A DNA stretch of 14,479 nucleotides. It comes from Neofamilia sp964346535 (GTDB lineage: Bacteria; Bacillota; Clostridia; Tissierellales; Peptoniphilaceae). This document shows, one piece after another, positions 6,673 to 12,933 of the stretch. Location: the NCBI GenBank assembly GCA_964346535.1, contig CAYFUN010000033.1, positions 1-14,479 of the forward strand. The letters are read 5' to 3'. Below the pieces are notes generated by a model. The model saw nothing but the letters and a program-made list of their open reading frames with translations, was not told the DNA's origin and ran no database searches. The stretch's first letter is position 1, and each line of letters begins with the position of its first letter. The position numbers and the translations under genes were made by a program.

Positions 6673-7782
6673 TTAATTGATTTTGTCATTGGTCTTAGGT
6701 TTGGAAACAATAAAAATTCCAACAAAGACAAGGGTGTAGGCTAAAAGTATTAAAAAGTTAGTCTTTATCGTTTCAAATGACGGATTTTCTTCTAAGAGAT
6801 TATTGTTTTTAATATAGTAGTAGCTTGGAAAAATTTTGCCAATTTTTAAGGCAGTGGCTCCAAGATACTCTTGAGGTACAAAGGCCCCGCACAAAAATGA
6901 CGAACCAAGGGCAAGAACATTTATGACACCTTGGGCGGCGTTGTCGTTTTTAATTAGGCTGGTAACCATGACAGCCATTGCCACAACTTCCATAGCAAAT
7001 ACAAAAGAGTTTACCATCATTAGCTTGATGTCAGTCCTAGTAAAGTCGTACTTGTATAGGATTACAAATAAGACCATATACAAGATCCAAAGACCTAGGC
7101 CTGTTGTTAGATGGCCTAGCATCAGCTCAAAGTTCATCTTGCTTTTAGGCAGAGGTGAGGCTAGGTTTCTCATAGCAATAGTTTTTTTCTTGTAGACTTT
7201 TACAATTATGGCAACCATTAGCATGACCTGAGATAGAAATAGATAGTTTAAAAAATTAAAGTAGGAAGCAGAATGGTCTTCATTTCTCACTCCAGCTGCA
7301 GACCTTATAGCAACTACAAATTTTTCTTCTAGGTCTTCATTTGTGTTTGCAATAGAATCTTCCATAGAAAAACCTGCTAGCAAATAGCTTTCAACTTGGC
7401 TTAGGTATTTGTTTACTTCTTCCTTTACTTTCATGCCGGCTATGTCTCCAGGGGCAGCCTTGTATAAAACTTTTTTCCTATCAGCAAAGTCCTTGGGAAT
7501 TTCCAAGGCCACGTTTATGTTTTGATAAAAGAGTTTATCTTCTACTAGGTCCTTGTCTATGTCTTTTATTTTATTGGCCTTGGCTAGGTAGGTTACTAGA
7601 GATTTTGACAGGTCTGTCTGAGCCTGGTCGTCTACATAAATATTTACGGCGACACTTTCATAACCTTGGGCCTCTTCACTTTGGGTAAAAAACATTAAAA
7701 GGACTAAGAAAATTACAGTGTATAAGATTATTGGGACCTTGTGGGTCCAAAGGATTTTAAAATAATTTTTATAGACTTTCAT
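6673..7782 (-). CDS. ABC-2 type transporter permease (second permease of the exporter)
   Basis: A 369-residue membrane subunit of an ABC-2 exporter. A short cytoplasmic N-terminus (MKVYKNYFKILWTHKVP) is followed by one membrane helix at about 16-31 and a large extracytoplasmic loop (about 35-170). The remaining helices lie between about 180 and 360, with the conserved FLCGAFVPQEYLG...KIFPSYYY stretch near 295-325 typical of ABC-2 permeases. Its start lies 14 bases inside the end of the upstream permease gene, with GAGG eight bases before the ATG, implying coupled translation. With the other permease it probably forms a heterodimer served by the single ATPase of the operon. Substrate is not predictable: such systems export drugs, antimicrobial peptides or lipids. 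Confidence 0.88.
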   Translation of the reverse strand: MKVYKNYFKILWTHKVPIILYTVIFLVLLMFFTQSEEAQGYESVAVNIYVDDQAQTDLSKSLVTYLAKANKIKDIDKDLVEDKLFYQNINVALEIPKDFADRKKVLYKAAPGDIAGMKVKEEVNKYLSQVESYLLAGFSMEDSIANTNEDLEEKFVVAIRSAAGVRNEDHSASYFNFLNYLFLSQVMLMVAIIVKVYKKKTIAMRNLASPLPKSKMNFELMLGHLTTGLGLWILYMVLFVILYKYDFTRTDIKLMMVNSFVFAMEVVAMAVMVTSLIKNDNAAQGVINVLALGSSFLCGAFVPQEYLGATALKIGKIFPSYYYIKNNNLLEENPSFETIKTNFLILLAYTLVFVGIFIVSKPKTNDKIN

Positions 7783-8866
7783 ATTCTTTACCTCTCATAA
7801 AGTACAAGAACAAGGCTCCAAGGACTAGGGTTACTAAAGACAAGTAGACTATATTTTCCATAAATCTTTGACTTGAGTCGTAATAGTAAAGAGAATAAAC
7901 TGCGTCAGTAATTAAAGTAACTGGATTTATTTTTCCAAGTAGGGGCAGATTTTCTGCAATTATTATTTTCATGTCAGGAACCATCATGCCAGCTAAAAAT
8001 GACATTAACATAGTAGTTGCTATGCCTAAGCCCTGTTTAACATTAAGGCTTAGTTTGTTTGAAACTCCAAGGAAGATTCCATAGACAACTCCAGTTAGAG
8101 ATGAAAGGACAGACAGTAAAACTATAAGGGCAAACTTGTCCCCAAAGTCCACAGCTAAAATCTTGTCTAAATAAAAAATGAAAATCAAGTTAATAGAAAA
8201 ATTTATTAGCCAGCTGGCAAGAGTTGCAGCTCCAAGAGTCAGACTTTTTTTAGTTGGCGCAACTGTATTTCTCTTTGCATTTACAGAAAGGTTGGCCTCG
8301 TATTGGTAAATTACATACATGCCCCACATGTAGCCATAAATTGTAGTCATGCCTAGAAGGGTGTAGAAAAATGTATTTACTGGGTCCATATTTTTTCTAG
8401 AGACATCTTCTATGTGGTCTTCAATGTCTAAAAACTTTGTCAGATCAGTTGTCGGATCTTTTGCCATAAGCCTGCCTATAAGAGAGCTTTTTTGCAAGTA
8501 GACATTCATTATCGTCTCTACAATAGACTCGTCTAAGCCTGACTTTTTAGTATAAATTTTATCCATTGAGGCGATGTAGGCTTTTACGTCAGAGTCGCTA
8601 GCTAAAATATTTCCATCTTTAGCCTTTGTCAGCTTAAAATATTTTTCTTCTTCCATTTGGTCTAAGAAGATTTTAAAGTACTGGTCTTCAAGAAGGTCTT
8701 CGTTTACAGCTACATTTATGGTCTCGAATTTTGAATCTGCCATAATGTTGCCAAATGCCAGCTTAAAGAAAAGTCCTAAAATAATTGGAAAGACCAAGGC
8801 CCAAAAGACCATTTCCCTTTGTCTAAGCAGGTATTTTAATGTGTTTTTAAATGAGTGCCAAAACAT
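7769..8866 (-). CDS. ABC-2 type transporter permease (first permease of the exporter)
   Basis: A 365-residue permease with the ABC-2 layout: an N-terminal amphipathic stretch (MFWHSFKNTLKYLLRQREM), the first helix WALVFPIILGLFFKLAFG (about 22-40), and a long extracytoplasmic domain to about 160. Five helices then run to the C-terminus, including the FLAGMMVPDMKII segment characteristic of the family. GAGGG lies seven bases before the ATG. Only one base separates it from the ATPase stop, and its 3' end overlaps the second permease by 14 bases, so the three subunits are made as one unit. It resembles its partner permease only in general layout, consistent with an ancient duplication and a heterodimeric channel. 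Confidence 0.88.
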   Translation of the reverse strand: MFWHSFKNTLKYLLRQREMVFWALVFPIILGLFFKLAFGNIMADSKFETINVAVNEDLLEDQYFKIFLDQMEEEKYFKLTKAKDGNILASDSDVKAYIASMDKIYTKKSGLDESIVETIMNVYLQKSSLIGRLMAKDPTTDLTKFLDIEDHIEDVSRKNMDPVNTFFYTLLGMTTIYGYMWGMYVIYQYEANLSVNAKRNTVAPTKKSLTLGAATLASWLINFSINLIFIFYLDKILAVDFGDKFALIVLLSVLSSLTGVVYGIFLGVSNKLSLNVKQGLGIATTMLMSFLAGMMVPDMKIIIAENLPLLGKINPVTLITDAVYSLYYYDSSQRFMENIVYLSLVTLVLGALFLYFMRGKEYESL

Positions 8867-8867
8867 T

Positions 8868-9806
8868 TTAATCCCTCAAATCCTTGCCAGTTAGGTCTAA
8901 GAATACGTCATTTAGACTTGGCTTTTCTACATTTAACGACTTGTAAGAAACTTTGTTTTCGTCAAGGACTTTTATTAGGTCCATTAAATAGCCTTGGCCA
9001 TCAGAAAATTTAAGTTTAACTGTCTTGTCTTGGTAGGCAAAGTCTATAAGATTGTTTAGCTTCTTAATTTTTTCAACAAGGTCTTCACTTAGGTCGCTTG
9101 TTGTAAAACTTATTTTTTCGTTTACTTCTATCATGTCTTTAAGCTCATTAGAAGTTCCTTTGGCAACGACCTTGCCCTTGTCAATAATTACTATGTCATC
9201 GCACAAAAAATCTACCTCGTCCATGTAGTGGGAGGTATAAATTATTGTGGATCCTGCCTTGTTTAAATTTTTTATGCCCTCTAGTATATTATTTCTCGAT
9301 TGGGGGTCGACAGCAACAGTTGGCTCGTCTAAAATTATTAATTCTGGTTTGTGGGCTATGCCACAGGCTATGTTAAGTCTTCTAAGTAGGCCGCCAGATA
9401 ATTTTTTTGGTTTAAATTTTACAAAGTCGTTAAGGCTAACTAGGTCTATGGCCCTTTGAACTAATTTTTTTCTCTCGTCTTTATCTCTTATATAGAGGCC
9501 ACAAAAGTAGTCGATGTTTTCGTAGACATTTAGTTCGTCGTAGACTCCAACGTCTTGGAAGACGACGCCAATTCTAGCTTTTATGTCGTAAGCATCTGGA
9601 GACATTTCTTTGCCAAAAATTTTTACACTGCCTCCATCTTTTTTTAGGAGAGACAAGATACAATTAATGGTAGTTGACTTGCCAGATCCATTGGGACCTA
9701 GTAGGCCTAGGATTTTTCCCTTTGCAACATCTAGGTCTAGGTTGTCAACTGCAACTAGGTCTTTGTATTTTTTTGTAAGCCCTCTTATTTCTATTACATT
9801 TTCCAT
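8868..9806 (-). CDS. ABC transporter ATP-binding protein of an ABC-2 exporter
   Basis: The cytosolic ATPase that powers the two permeases encoded downstream. From the start chosen here it has 312 residues. It shows Walker A GPNGSGKST (about 37-45), Q-loop VVFQD (Q84), signature LSGGL (136-140), Walker B LIILDEP (E161) and the H-loop TSH (H193). The C-terminal ninety residues (from about 220, ending KPSLNDVFLDLTGKDLRD) match the accessory domain common in DrrA/CcmA-like exporter ATPases. I chose the ATG at 9804-9806 because AAAGGAGGG lies four bases upstream. The more distal ATG at 9840-9842 overlaps the predicted -10 box and so could not be translated from this promoter. First gene of the operon; no dedicated sensor or regulator gene is adjacent. 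Confidence 0.94.
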   Translation of the reverse strand: MENVIEIRGLTKKYKDLVAVDNLDLDVAKGKILGLLGPNGSGKSTTINCILSLLKKDGGSVKIFGKEMSPDAYDIKARIGVVFQDVGVYDELNVYENIDYFCGLYIRDKDERKKLVQRAIDLVSLNDFVKFKPKKLSGGLLRRLNIACGIAHKPELIILDEPTVAVDPQSRNNILEGIKNLNKAGSTIIYTSHYMDEVDFLCDDIVIIDKGKVVAKGTSNELKDMIEVNEKISFTTSDLSEDLVEKIKKLNNLIDFAYQDKTVKLKFSDGQGYLMDLIKVLDENKVSYKSLNVEKPSLNDVFLDLTGKDLRD

Positions 9807-9840
9807 ATAAGCCCTCCTTTTCTTTCTATTATTGGCCAGC

Positions 9841-9871
9841 ATTATAAAAGTTCTTATAAGGCCTATGTAAA
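9841..9871 (-). promoter_or_regulatory. Candidate promoter of the ABC exporter operon
   Basis: The minus strand carries a perfect TATAAT (9846-9841), 34 bases before the ATPase start. Its best upstream partner is TACATA or TTTACA within 9864-9871, at spacings of 17 and 19 respectively. The -35 region therefore falls inside the tandem TGTAAA repeats described separately. Confidence 0.55.
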
Positions 9872-9885
9872 TTTTATGTAAATTT
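9864..9885 (+). repeat. Tandem 11-bp direct repeat matching a WalR-type box
   Basis: The 11-mer TATGTAAATTT occurs twice without a gap (9864-9874 and 9875-9885). It contains TGTAAA-TTTTA-TGTAAA at 9866-9882, an exact fit to the WalR (YycF) consensus TGTWAH-N5-TGTWAH. The 11-base period is the one used by OmpR/PhoB-type response regulators. It overlaps the -35 region of the ABC operon, suggesting regulation by such a protein, most likely repression. Low sequence complexity means chance cannot be excluded. Confidence 0.5.
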
Positions 9886-9901
9886 TTTCTTTACTTGGGC
9901 A

Positions 9902-9932
9902 TAAAAAAAGAAGACAGTATTAACCATCTTCT
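9902..9932 (-). terminator. Rho-independent terminator after the polymerase operon
   Basis: The minus strand has AGAAGA (9932-9927) pairing with TCTTCT (9914-9909), with a possible inner extension GGT/ACT, followed by a run of T. It lies about 25 bases past the YolD-like gene stop and insulates that operon from the ABC exporter promoter. Confidence 0.85.
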
Positions 9933-9956
9933 CGCTTTGTTTATTTCAATTTGTAT

Positions 9957-10301
9957 TTATTCTTTAAAAAGTTCTAAGGATATTATGGCAGAAAAAACTA
10001 TGGCTTGGACCTGGCCCTCACTTCTAAAATAAATTGTGTCCTTATAAAATTCTTGGACCTTACCTATAAATGGATTTGACCTAAGGTCGGTATAAAGTTT
10101 TAAGTCTAAAGAATTTATATAAGCCTGGCCAAGTAAAAGTCTTAGGTCTTCTGCTGACATTTTTTTCGAATAGTCTATAGTTTCGTCTTCTGCTTCTAGG
10201 GCTGTCCTGTGTTCAGATATAAAAAATCCCATCCACTTGGCCATGCCCCGATCTACATATTTTCTTGCCGACTTAAAGGGCAAGTAAGACCTGTCAATCA
10301 T
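9957..10301 (-). CDS. Small YolD-like partner of the Y-family polymerase
   Basis: A 114-residue soluble protein. The N-terminal block MIDRSYLPFKSARKYVDRGMAKW, then GFFISEH...AL, resembles the DRGxxKW...EH start of YolD-like proteins. The C-terminal half (NPFIGKVQEFYKDTIYFRSEGQVQAIVFSAIISLEL) is strand-rich, as in the small barrel of YolD. YolD-family genes typically sit beside uvrX/umuC-type polymerase genes in Firmicutes and have been suggested to take a UmuD-like accessory role. Here the ATG overlaps the polymerase TGA by four bases (ATGA), with GGAGGG seven bases upstream, so the two are probably made in step. The family assignment is by resemblance and is tentative; the pairing with a polymerase is firm. 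Last gene of the operon, followed by a terminator. Confidence 0.72.
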   Translation of the reverse strand: MIDRSYLPFKSARKYVDRGMAKWMGFFISEHRTALEAEDETIDYSKKMSAEDLRLLLGQAYINSLDLKLYTDLRSNPFIGKVQEFYKDTIYFRSEGQVQAIVFSAIISLELFKE

Positions 10302-11710
10302 TTTATTCCCTCCATGCCTCCACAGTGGCCGCCAATTAATTTGCTTCTCTCTATGGCCCTGGCTCCCTCTAAAAGTGAATCTCCCCTTTGGATGGCTAAA
10401 AAGCCATAGTCATTTCTAATTTCATCTACAACCAAGTCCAAGGCTTCCATTTTTTCAAGGGCTTCAAGGTCATCAAAAAAACTAAAGGGCCTGTAAGATT
10501 TATCTACAAGGTTATCATAGCGAACTCCCAATCTTCGCACGGCTCCGCCCTTATAGTGTTTTCTAAAAAGTCCTAGGACATAGGACCTTAAAACTTTTGA
10601 TGCAGCAGTTGGTAGGATTTTTTCTTGGACATTAATGGACTTTAAATTTTCTTGGTAGGAATAGCCAACATAAATAGAAACTACTCCAGCTAATTTTTCT
10701 ATAGACCTAATCCTTCTAGCTACTTGGTCAGCCATTTCTCCAAGGACTAATTCAATTTGTCCCTGGTCTGTATAGTCGTGAGGGAGGATTTGAGAATTTC
10801 CCAAGCCCTTAGACTTTGGAATGTAGGGGACTTTTACGTTTGATTCGTCTACTCCATTGGCGTGAAACCAAAGTTGGAGGCCCATTATGCCAAATTCTTT
10901 TTCCAATCTGTCAGGGTTTGCGTTGGCCAGGTCTCTTATAGAAAAAATCCTAAGTTTATTTAGTCTCCTTGCCGTCCTCTCGCCTATGCCCCAAAAGTCT
11001 GTCAGATTTTTTATGGCCCAAACTTTTGTCTCTACGTCTTCGTAGGACCAGTTGGCCCGCATAGATTTTGTTTTTTTCGCCTCGTTGTCTAGGCAGAGTT
11101 TAGCCAGAAGGGGATTTGCATTAGACATGCCTACAGTTGAATAAATTCCTGTAGCCTGCAAAATATCCTTTTGAATTTTTAAAGAGACCTGGTCTAATTT
11201 TTCCTTCCTACTTAAATTTTTGTCTGGCACAAAGTAGTTTAAGGACCTAGTCAAATCAATAAAGCCTTCGTCTATTGAGTAGGGATAAATTTCCTCTGCT
11301 GGTGCATAGTTTTTAAAGACCTCTTGAATTTTTAAATTTTCTTCTATATAAAGGGCCATTCTCGGCGGAACAATTAGTGTCTTCGCCGCCCAAGTTTCTA
11401 TATAGGCAACTAGGTCTTTAGTAATTCTTATGCCCTTGTCCTTAAAGGGGTCAACTTTAAATTTTCTAGTCTCTATATCAAAGGGCAGGTCTCTAGCCCG
11501 GCCTACATTTTCTTTGCCAAAAACTTTTTTAAAGATTGGCGAGGCTGCTAGTATTAATCCTGATGAGTTGTCAGCCCTAGACATTACACAAAGGGACGTC
11601 TCTAAGGGGTGGAGGCCTCTCATTACACATTCAACAGAGGCATAAAAACTTTTCATATCTACAAAGGCTATATCTGATTTTGGTTCCCTTTCATAATCTA
11701 TATAAGCCAT
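10298..11710 (-). CDS. Y-family (UmuC-like) translesion DNA polymerase
   Basis: An error-prone polymerase that copies damaged templates. At 470 residues it fits UmuC/UvrX/MucB-type enzymes. Palm: AFVDMKSFYASVE with catalytic D18, and YSIDEGFIDL with D147 and E148. STVGMSNANPLLAKLCLD (about 191-208) is the usual substrate-contacting segment. A helix-hairpin-helix thumb motif, FWGIGERTARRL, is near 239-250, and the little-finger domain follows from about 300. The C-terminal ERSKLIGGHCGG resembles polymerases carried on Firmicute mobile elements. The clamp-binding pentapeptide expected near 405-415 (QL[SD]LF) appears as the weaker FSFFD. GAGGT lies eight bases before the ATG. It is the third gene after an XRE repressor and an ImmA/IrrE peptidase, separated from the latter by 16 bases, which implies damage-controlled expression. 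It is UmuC-like rather than DinB (Pol IV), judging by length and the C-terminal extension. Confidence 0.94.
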   Translation of the reverse strand: MAYIDYEREPKSDIAFVDMKSFYASVECVMRGLHPLETSLCVMSRADNSSGLILAASPIFKKVFGKENVGRARDLPFDIETRKFKVDPFKDKGIRITKDLVAYIETWAAKTLIVPPRMALYIEENLKIQEVFKNYAPAEEIYPYSIDEGFIDLTRSLNYFVPDKNLSRKEKLDQVSLKIQKDILQATGIYSTVGMSNANPLLAKLCLDNEAKKTKSMRANWSYEDVETKVWAIKNLTDFWGIGERTARRLNKLRIFSIRDLANANPDRLEKEFGIMGLQLWFHANGVDESNVKVPYIPKSKGLGNSQILPHDYTDQGQIELVLGEMADQVARRIRSIEKLAGVVSIYVGYSYQENLKSINVQEKILPTAASKVLRSYVLGLFRKHYKGGAVRRLGVRYDNLVDKSYRPFSFFDDLEALEKMEALDLVVDEIRNDYGFLAIQRGDSLLEGARAIERSKLIGGHCGGMEGIK

Positions 11711-11726
11711 TTTGTTTACCTCTTTT

Positions 11727-12272
11727 CTAAAAAGAATCTTCTCCTGGCTTGTAGGCCTTTAAAAATTGAGAGCCTGGAGTTTCTACTTGGATTTTTTCTA
11801 TATTTAAAAGTTTTAGCTTGACCATTTCTGCTAGCTTTAAATTTAGTAAATTTATGTCCACTCCTAAAGTCGCTGCCAGGTCCCTGTCAGTCATTCCCTC
11901 TTTGAGATATTTAAAAATGTCTTCGTCTCTTATAAGTAAGTGGGCAGCAAAAATATTGGCCTCAATTTCAAACTCATTGGTGGGATTAAAAATCCTACTT
12001 TCTTGAAAGCTGGCTCCGTTTTTGCAATAGTCTCGGTGAAGTTGGTCGTGGCCTAGTTCGTGGGCTAAAACTGTATTTTTTAAATAGCCTAAGTTTCCTG
12101 GGATAAAAATATAGCGGTTTTTTAGAAGAATTTTGTACATGCCTAAAAGGCTTTTTGTATCAGCCATGTATTTTATTTTTATATTTAATCTGGCTGCTAG
12201 TTCTTCTGGGTCTCTGGTCTGGTATTTGTCTACCAAGGTCTGGACCCTGTCATAAATCCACTTGTTAGCCAT
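11727..12272 (-). CDS. ImmA/IrrE family zinc metallopeptidase
   Basis: A 181-residue protein with the gluzincin motif HELGH (H71, E72, H75) in VLAHELGHDQLH. A downstream EIEANIFAAHLL places E104 as the probable third zinc ligand. This is the signature of the COG2856/ImmA-IrrE family, whose members cleave or inactivate a cognate XRE repressor: ImmA acts on ImmR in ICEBs1, and IrrE/PprI acts on DdrO in Deinococcus. The C-terminal part (about 115-165, DRDLAATLGVDINLLNLKLAEM) looks like a small helical, HTH-like segment of the kind found in this family. The gene lies four bases after the XRE stop, with AAGGA as ribosome site inside the XRE 3' end. Adjacency makes that XRE protein the obvious substrate; this is inference from family behaviour. 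Confidence 0.9.
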   Translation of the reverse strand: MANKWIYDRVQTLVDKYQTRDPEELAARLNIKIKYMADTKSLLGMYKILLKNRYIFIPGNLGYLKNTVLAHELGHDQLHRDYCKNGASFQESRIFNPTNEFEIEANIFAAHLLIRDEDIFKYLKEGMTDRDLAATLGVDINLLNLKLAEMVKLKLLNIEKIQVETPGSQFLKAYKPGEDSF

Positions 12273-12276
12273 AAAA

Positions 12277-12675
12277 TTAATCCTTTTTCTTGCCGTATTT
12301 TTTATTTTCTAATTTTGCCTCCCAGTAGGCCTCTTGAATAGCTTCAAAAAGGGCATCCTTGTCTTCTTCTGCAAGTTCGCCGCCAGCAAAGAGACCAGTC
12401 ATCGATGACAAAAGTTCTTCTGCCTCTCTGGCTCCTTTGGCTCCGTAAGTTCCGTGGGCCTGAACTACAAAAGCCGATTCGTTGGTGAGCAGGTAGTTAA
12501 GGTCTACCTGAAAGAGGTCGGCGATTTTTTCGTACATGTCCATGGTCCTTGGCCTGGTGCCTTTAAGTTCGTAATTGCTAATGGCCTTGAGGCTAAGACC
12601 CAAAGCGTCAGCAAGGTCTGCCTGGGTCATATTATTTGCTTCTCTAAGTTTTCTAAGTTTTGATCCAAAAGTCAT
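12277..12675 (-). CDS. XRE-family transcriptional repressor, probable substrate of the adjacent ImmA/IrrE peptidase
   Basis: A 132-residue cytosolic DNA-binding protein. Residues 4-63 are an XRE/Cro-type helix-turn-helix: KLRKLREANNMTQADLADAL, then LSLKAISNYELKGTRPR with the recognition helix near 28-37. A linker (65-95) leads to a C-terminal segment, LFAGGELAEEDKDALFEAI...YWEAKLENKKYGKKKD, a layout I associate with repressors paired with ImmA genes on Firmicute elements. It has no S24 peptidase domain, so it cannot cleave itself as LexA or HdiR do. The ATG at 12673-12675 is preferred because GGAGG lies just upstream; a TTG twelve bases earlier overlaps that ribosome site. It is first in the operon and is expected to bind its own promoter region, where repeated TTAAACT half-sites occur. 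Confidence 0.92.
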   Translation of the reverse strand: MTFGSKLRKLREANNMTQADLADALGLSLKAISNYELKGTRPRTMDMYEKIADLFQVDLNYLLTNESAFVVQAHGTYGAKGAREAEELLSSMTGLFAGGELAEEDKDALFEAIQEAYWEAKLENKKYGKKKD

Positions 12676-12705
12676 AAGGGCCTCCAATTTTATTTTTTTT
12701 AGAAT

Positions 12706-12759
12706 TTAAACTTTAGTTTTTTATTTCAATTAGAAGTTTAACTACTTATATTTTAAACT
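12706..12759. promoter_or_regulatory. Candidate operator: three TTAAACT-type half-sites in alternating orientation
   Basis: Plus-strand half-sites are TTAAACTT (12706-12713), AAGTTTAA (12734-12741) and TTAAACT (12753-12759), alternating in orientation so that each neighbouring pair forms a perfect inverted repeat. The third overlaps the -10 box and the other two lie in the transcribed leader, where repressor binding would block transcription. This fits autoregulation by the XRE protein; it has not been matched to a known operator. Confidence 0.5.
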
Positions 12760-12778
12760 GGTTTTTTCTTTTAGTCAA
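12750..12778 (-). promoter_or_regulatory. Sigma-A-type promoter of the XRE-ImmA-polymerase operon
   Basis: The minus strand has TTGACT (12778-12773), a 17-base spacer and TAAAAT (12755-12750). This is the best promoter match in the window. It lies 75 bases before the XRE start and leaves a leader that carries two of the half-sites. Confidence 0.7.
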
Positions 12779-12786
12779 GATAATTC

Positions 12787-12800
12787 TGAACATTTGTTTG
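12787..12800. promoter_or_regulatory. Possible LexA (Gram-positive SOS) box
   Basis: TGAACATTTGTTTG matches the Bacillus-type LexA/DinR consensus CGAACRNRYGTTYG at 12 of 14 positions and keeps the AAC-N4-GTT dyad core. It sits eight bases upstream of the -35 of the polymerase operon and about 134 bases before the divergent SDR gene. LexA bound there could contact either promoter. Two mismatches and the position outside the core promoter keep this tentative. Confidence 0.4.
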
Positions 12801-12873
12801 TTTTTCTTTGCGAGTTTTGTTTTTTAAAATAAATCTCTTTGCAAATTTTTTAAAAGACTTTCTGGATTTTTAA

Positions 12874-12903
12874 TTTTTGCTTTTTGGGTAGAAGAACTAT
12901 AAG
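12874..12903 (+). promoter_or_regulatory. Weak candidate promoter of the SDR gene
   Basis: TATAAG at 12898-12903 is the likely -10, 30 bases before the start codon. Upstream, TTTTTG (12874-12879, spacing 18) or TTGCTT (12877-12882, spacing 15) is the closest -35; neither is good. A strong AGGAGG at 12921-12926 precedes the ATG. The rest of 12801-12873 is T-rich with nothing I can name. Confidence 0.35.
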
Positions 12904-12933
12904 TAGATTTTAAAAAATATAGGAGGTTATAAG

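Noticed and set aside
9807..9842. Longer ABC ATPase starting at the ATG at 9840-9842
   Set aside because: That ATG overlaps the predicted -10 box, and a near-perfect ribosome site precedes the ATG at 9804-9806.
10298..11710. Assignment of the polymerase as DinB (Pol IV)
   Set aside because: The length of 470 residues, the C-terminal ERSKLIGGHCGG extension and the XRE-ImmA and YolD-like neighbours fit the UmuC/UvrX/MucB branch better.
12277..12675. LexA-like self-cleavage at the Ala-Gly in LFAGGEL of the XRE protein
   Set aside because: No S24 serine/lysine protease domain follows, and the chain ends about 35 residues later, so self-cleavage is not possible; the resemblance is to a short motif only.
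12676..12687. TTG start twelve bases upstream for the XRE repressor
   Set aside because: The TTG overlaps the GGAGG that serves the ATG at 12673-12675, so the ATG is the proper start.
9957..12933. Boundaries of a mobile element around the polymerase operon
   Set aside because: I looked for an integrase, relaxase, transposase, flanking direct repeats or a tRNA attachment site and saw none within the window; the operon is simply bounded by its terminator and the divergent SDR gene.
12688..12933. Replication origin or small RNA in the AT-rich intergenic region
   Set aside because: No DnaA-box cluster and no stable hairpin with a U tract; the features seen are explained by two divergent promoters and their operators.
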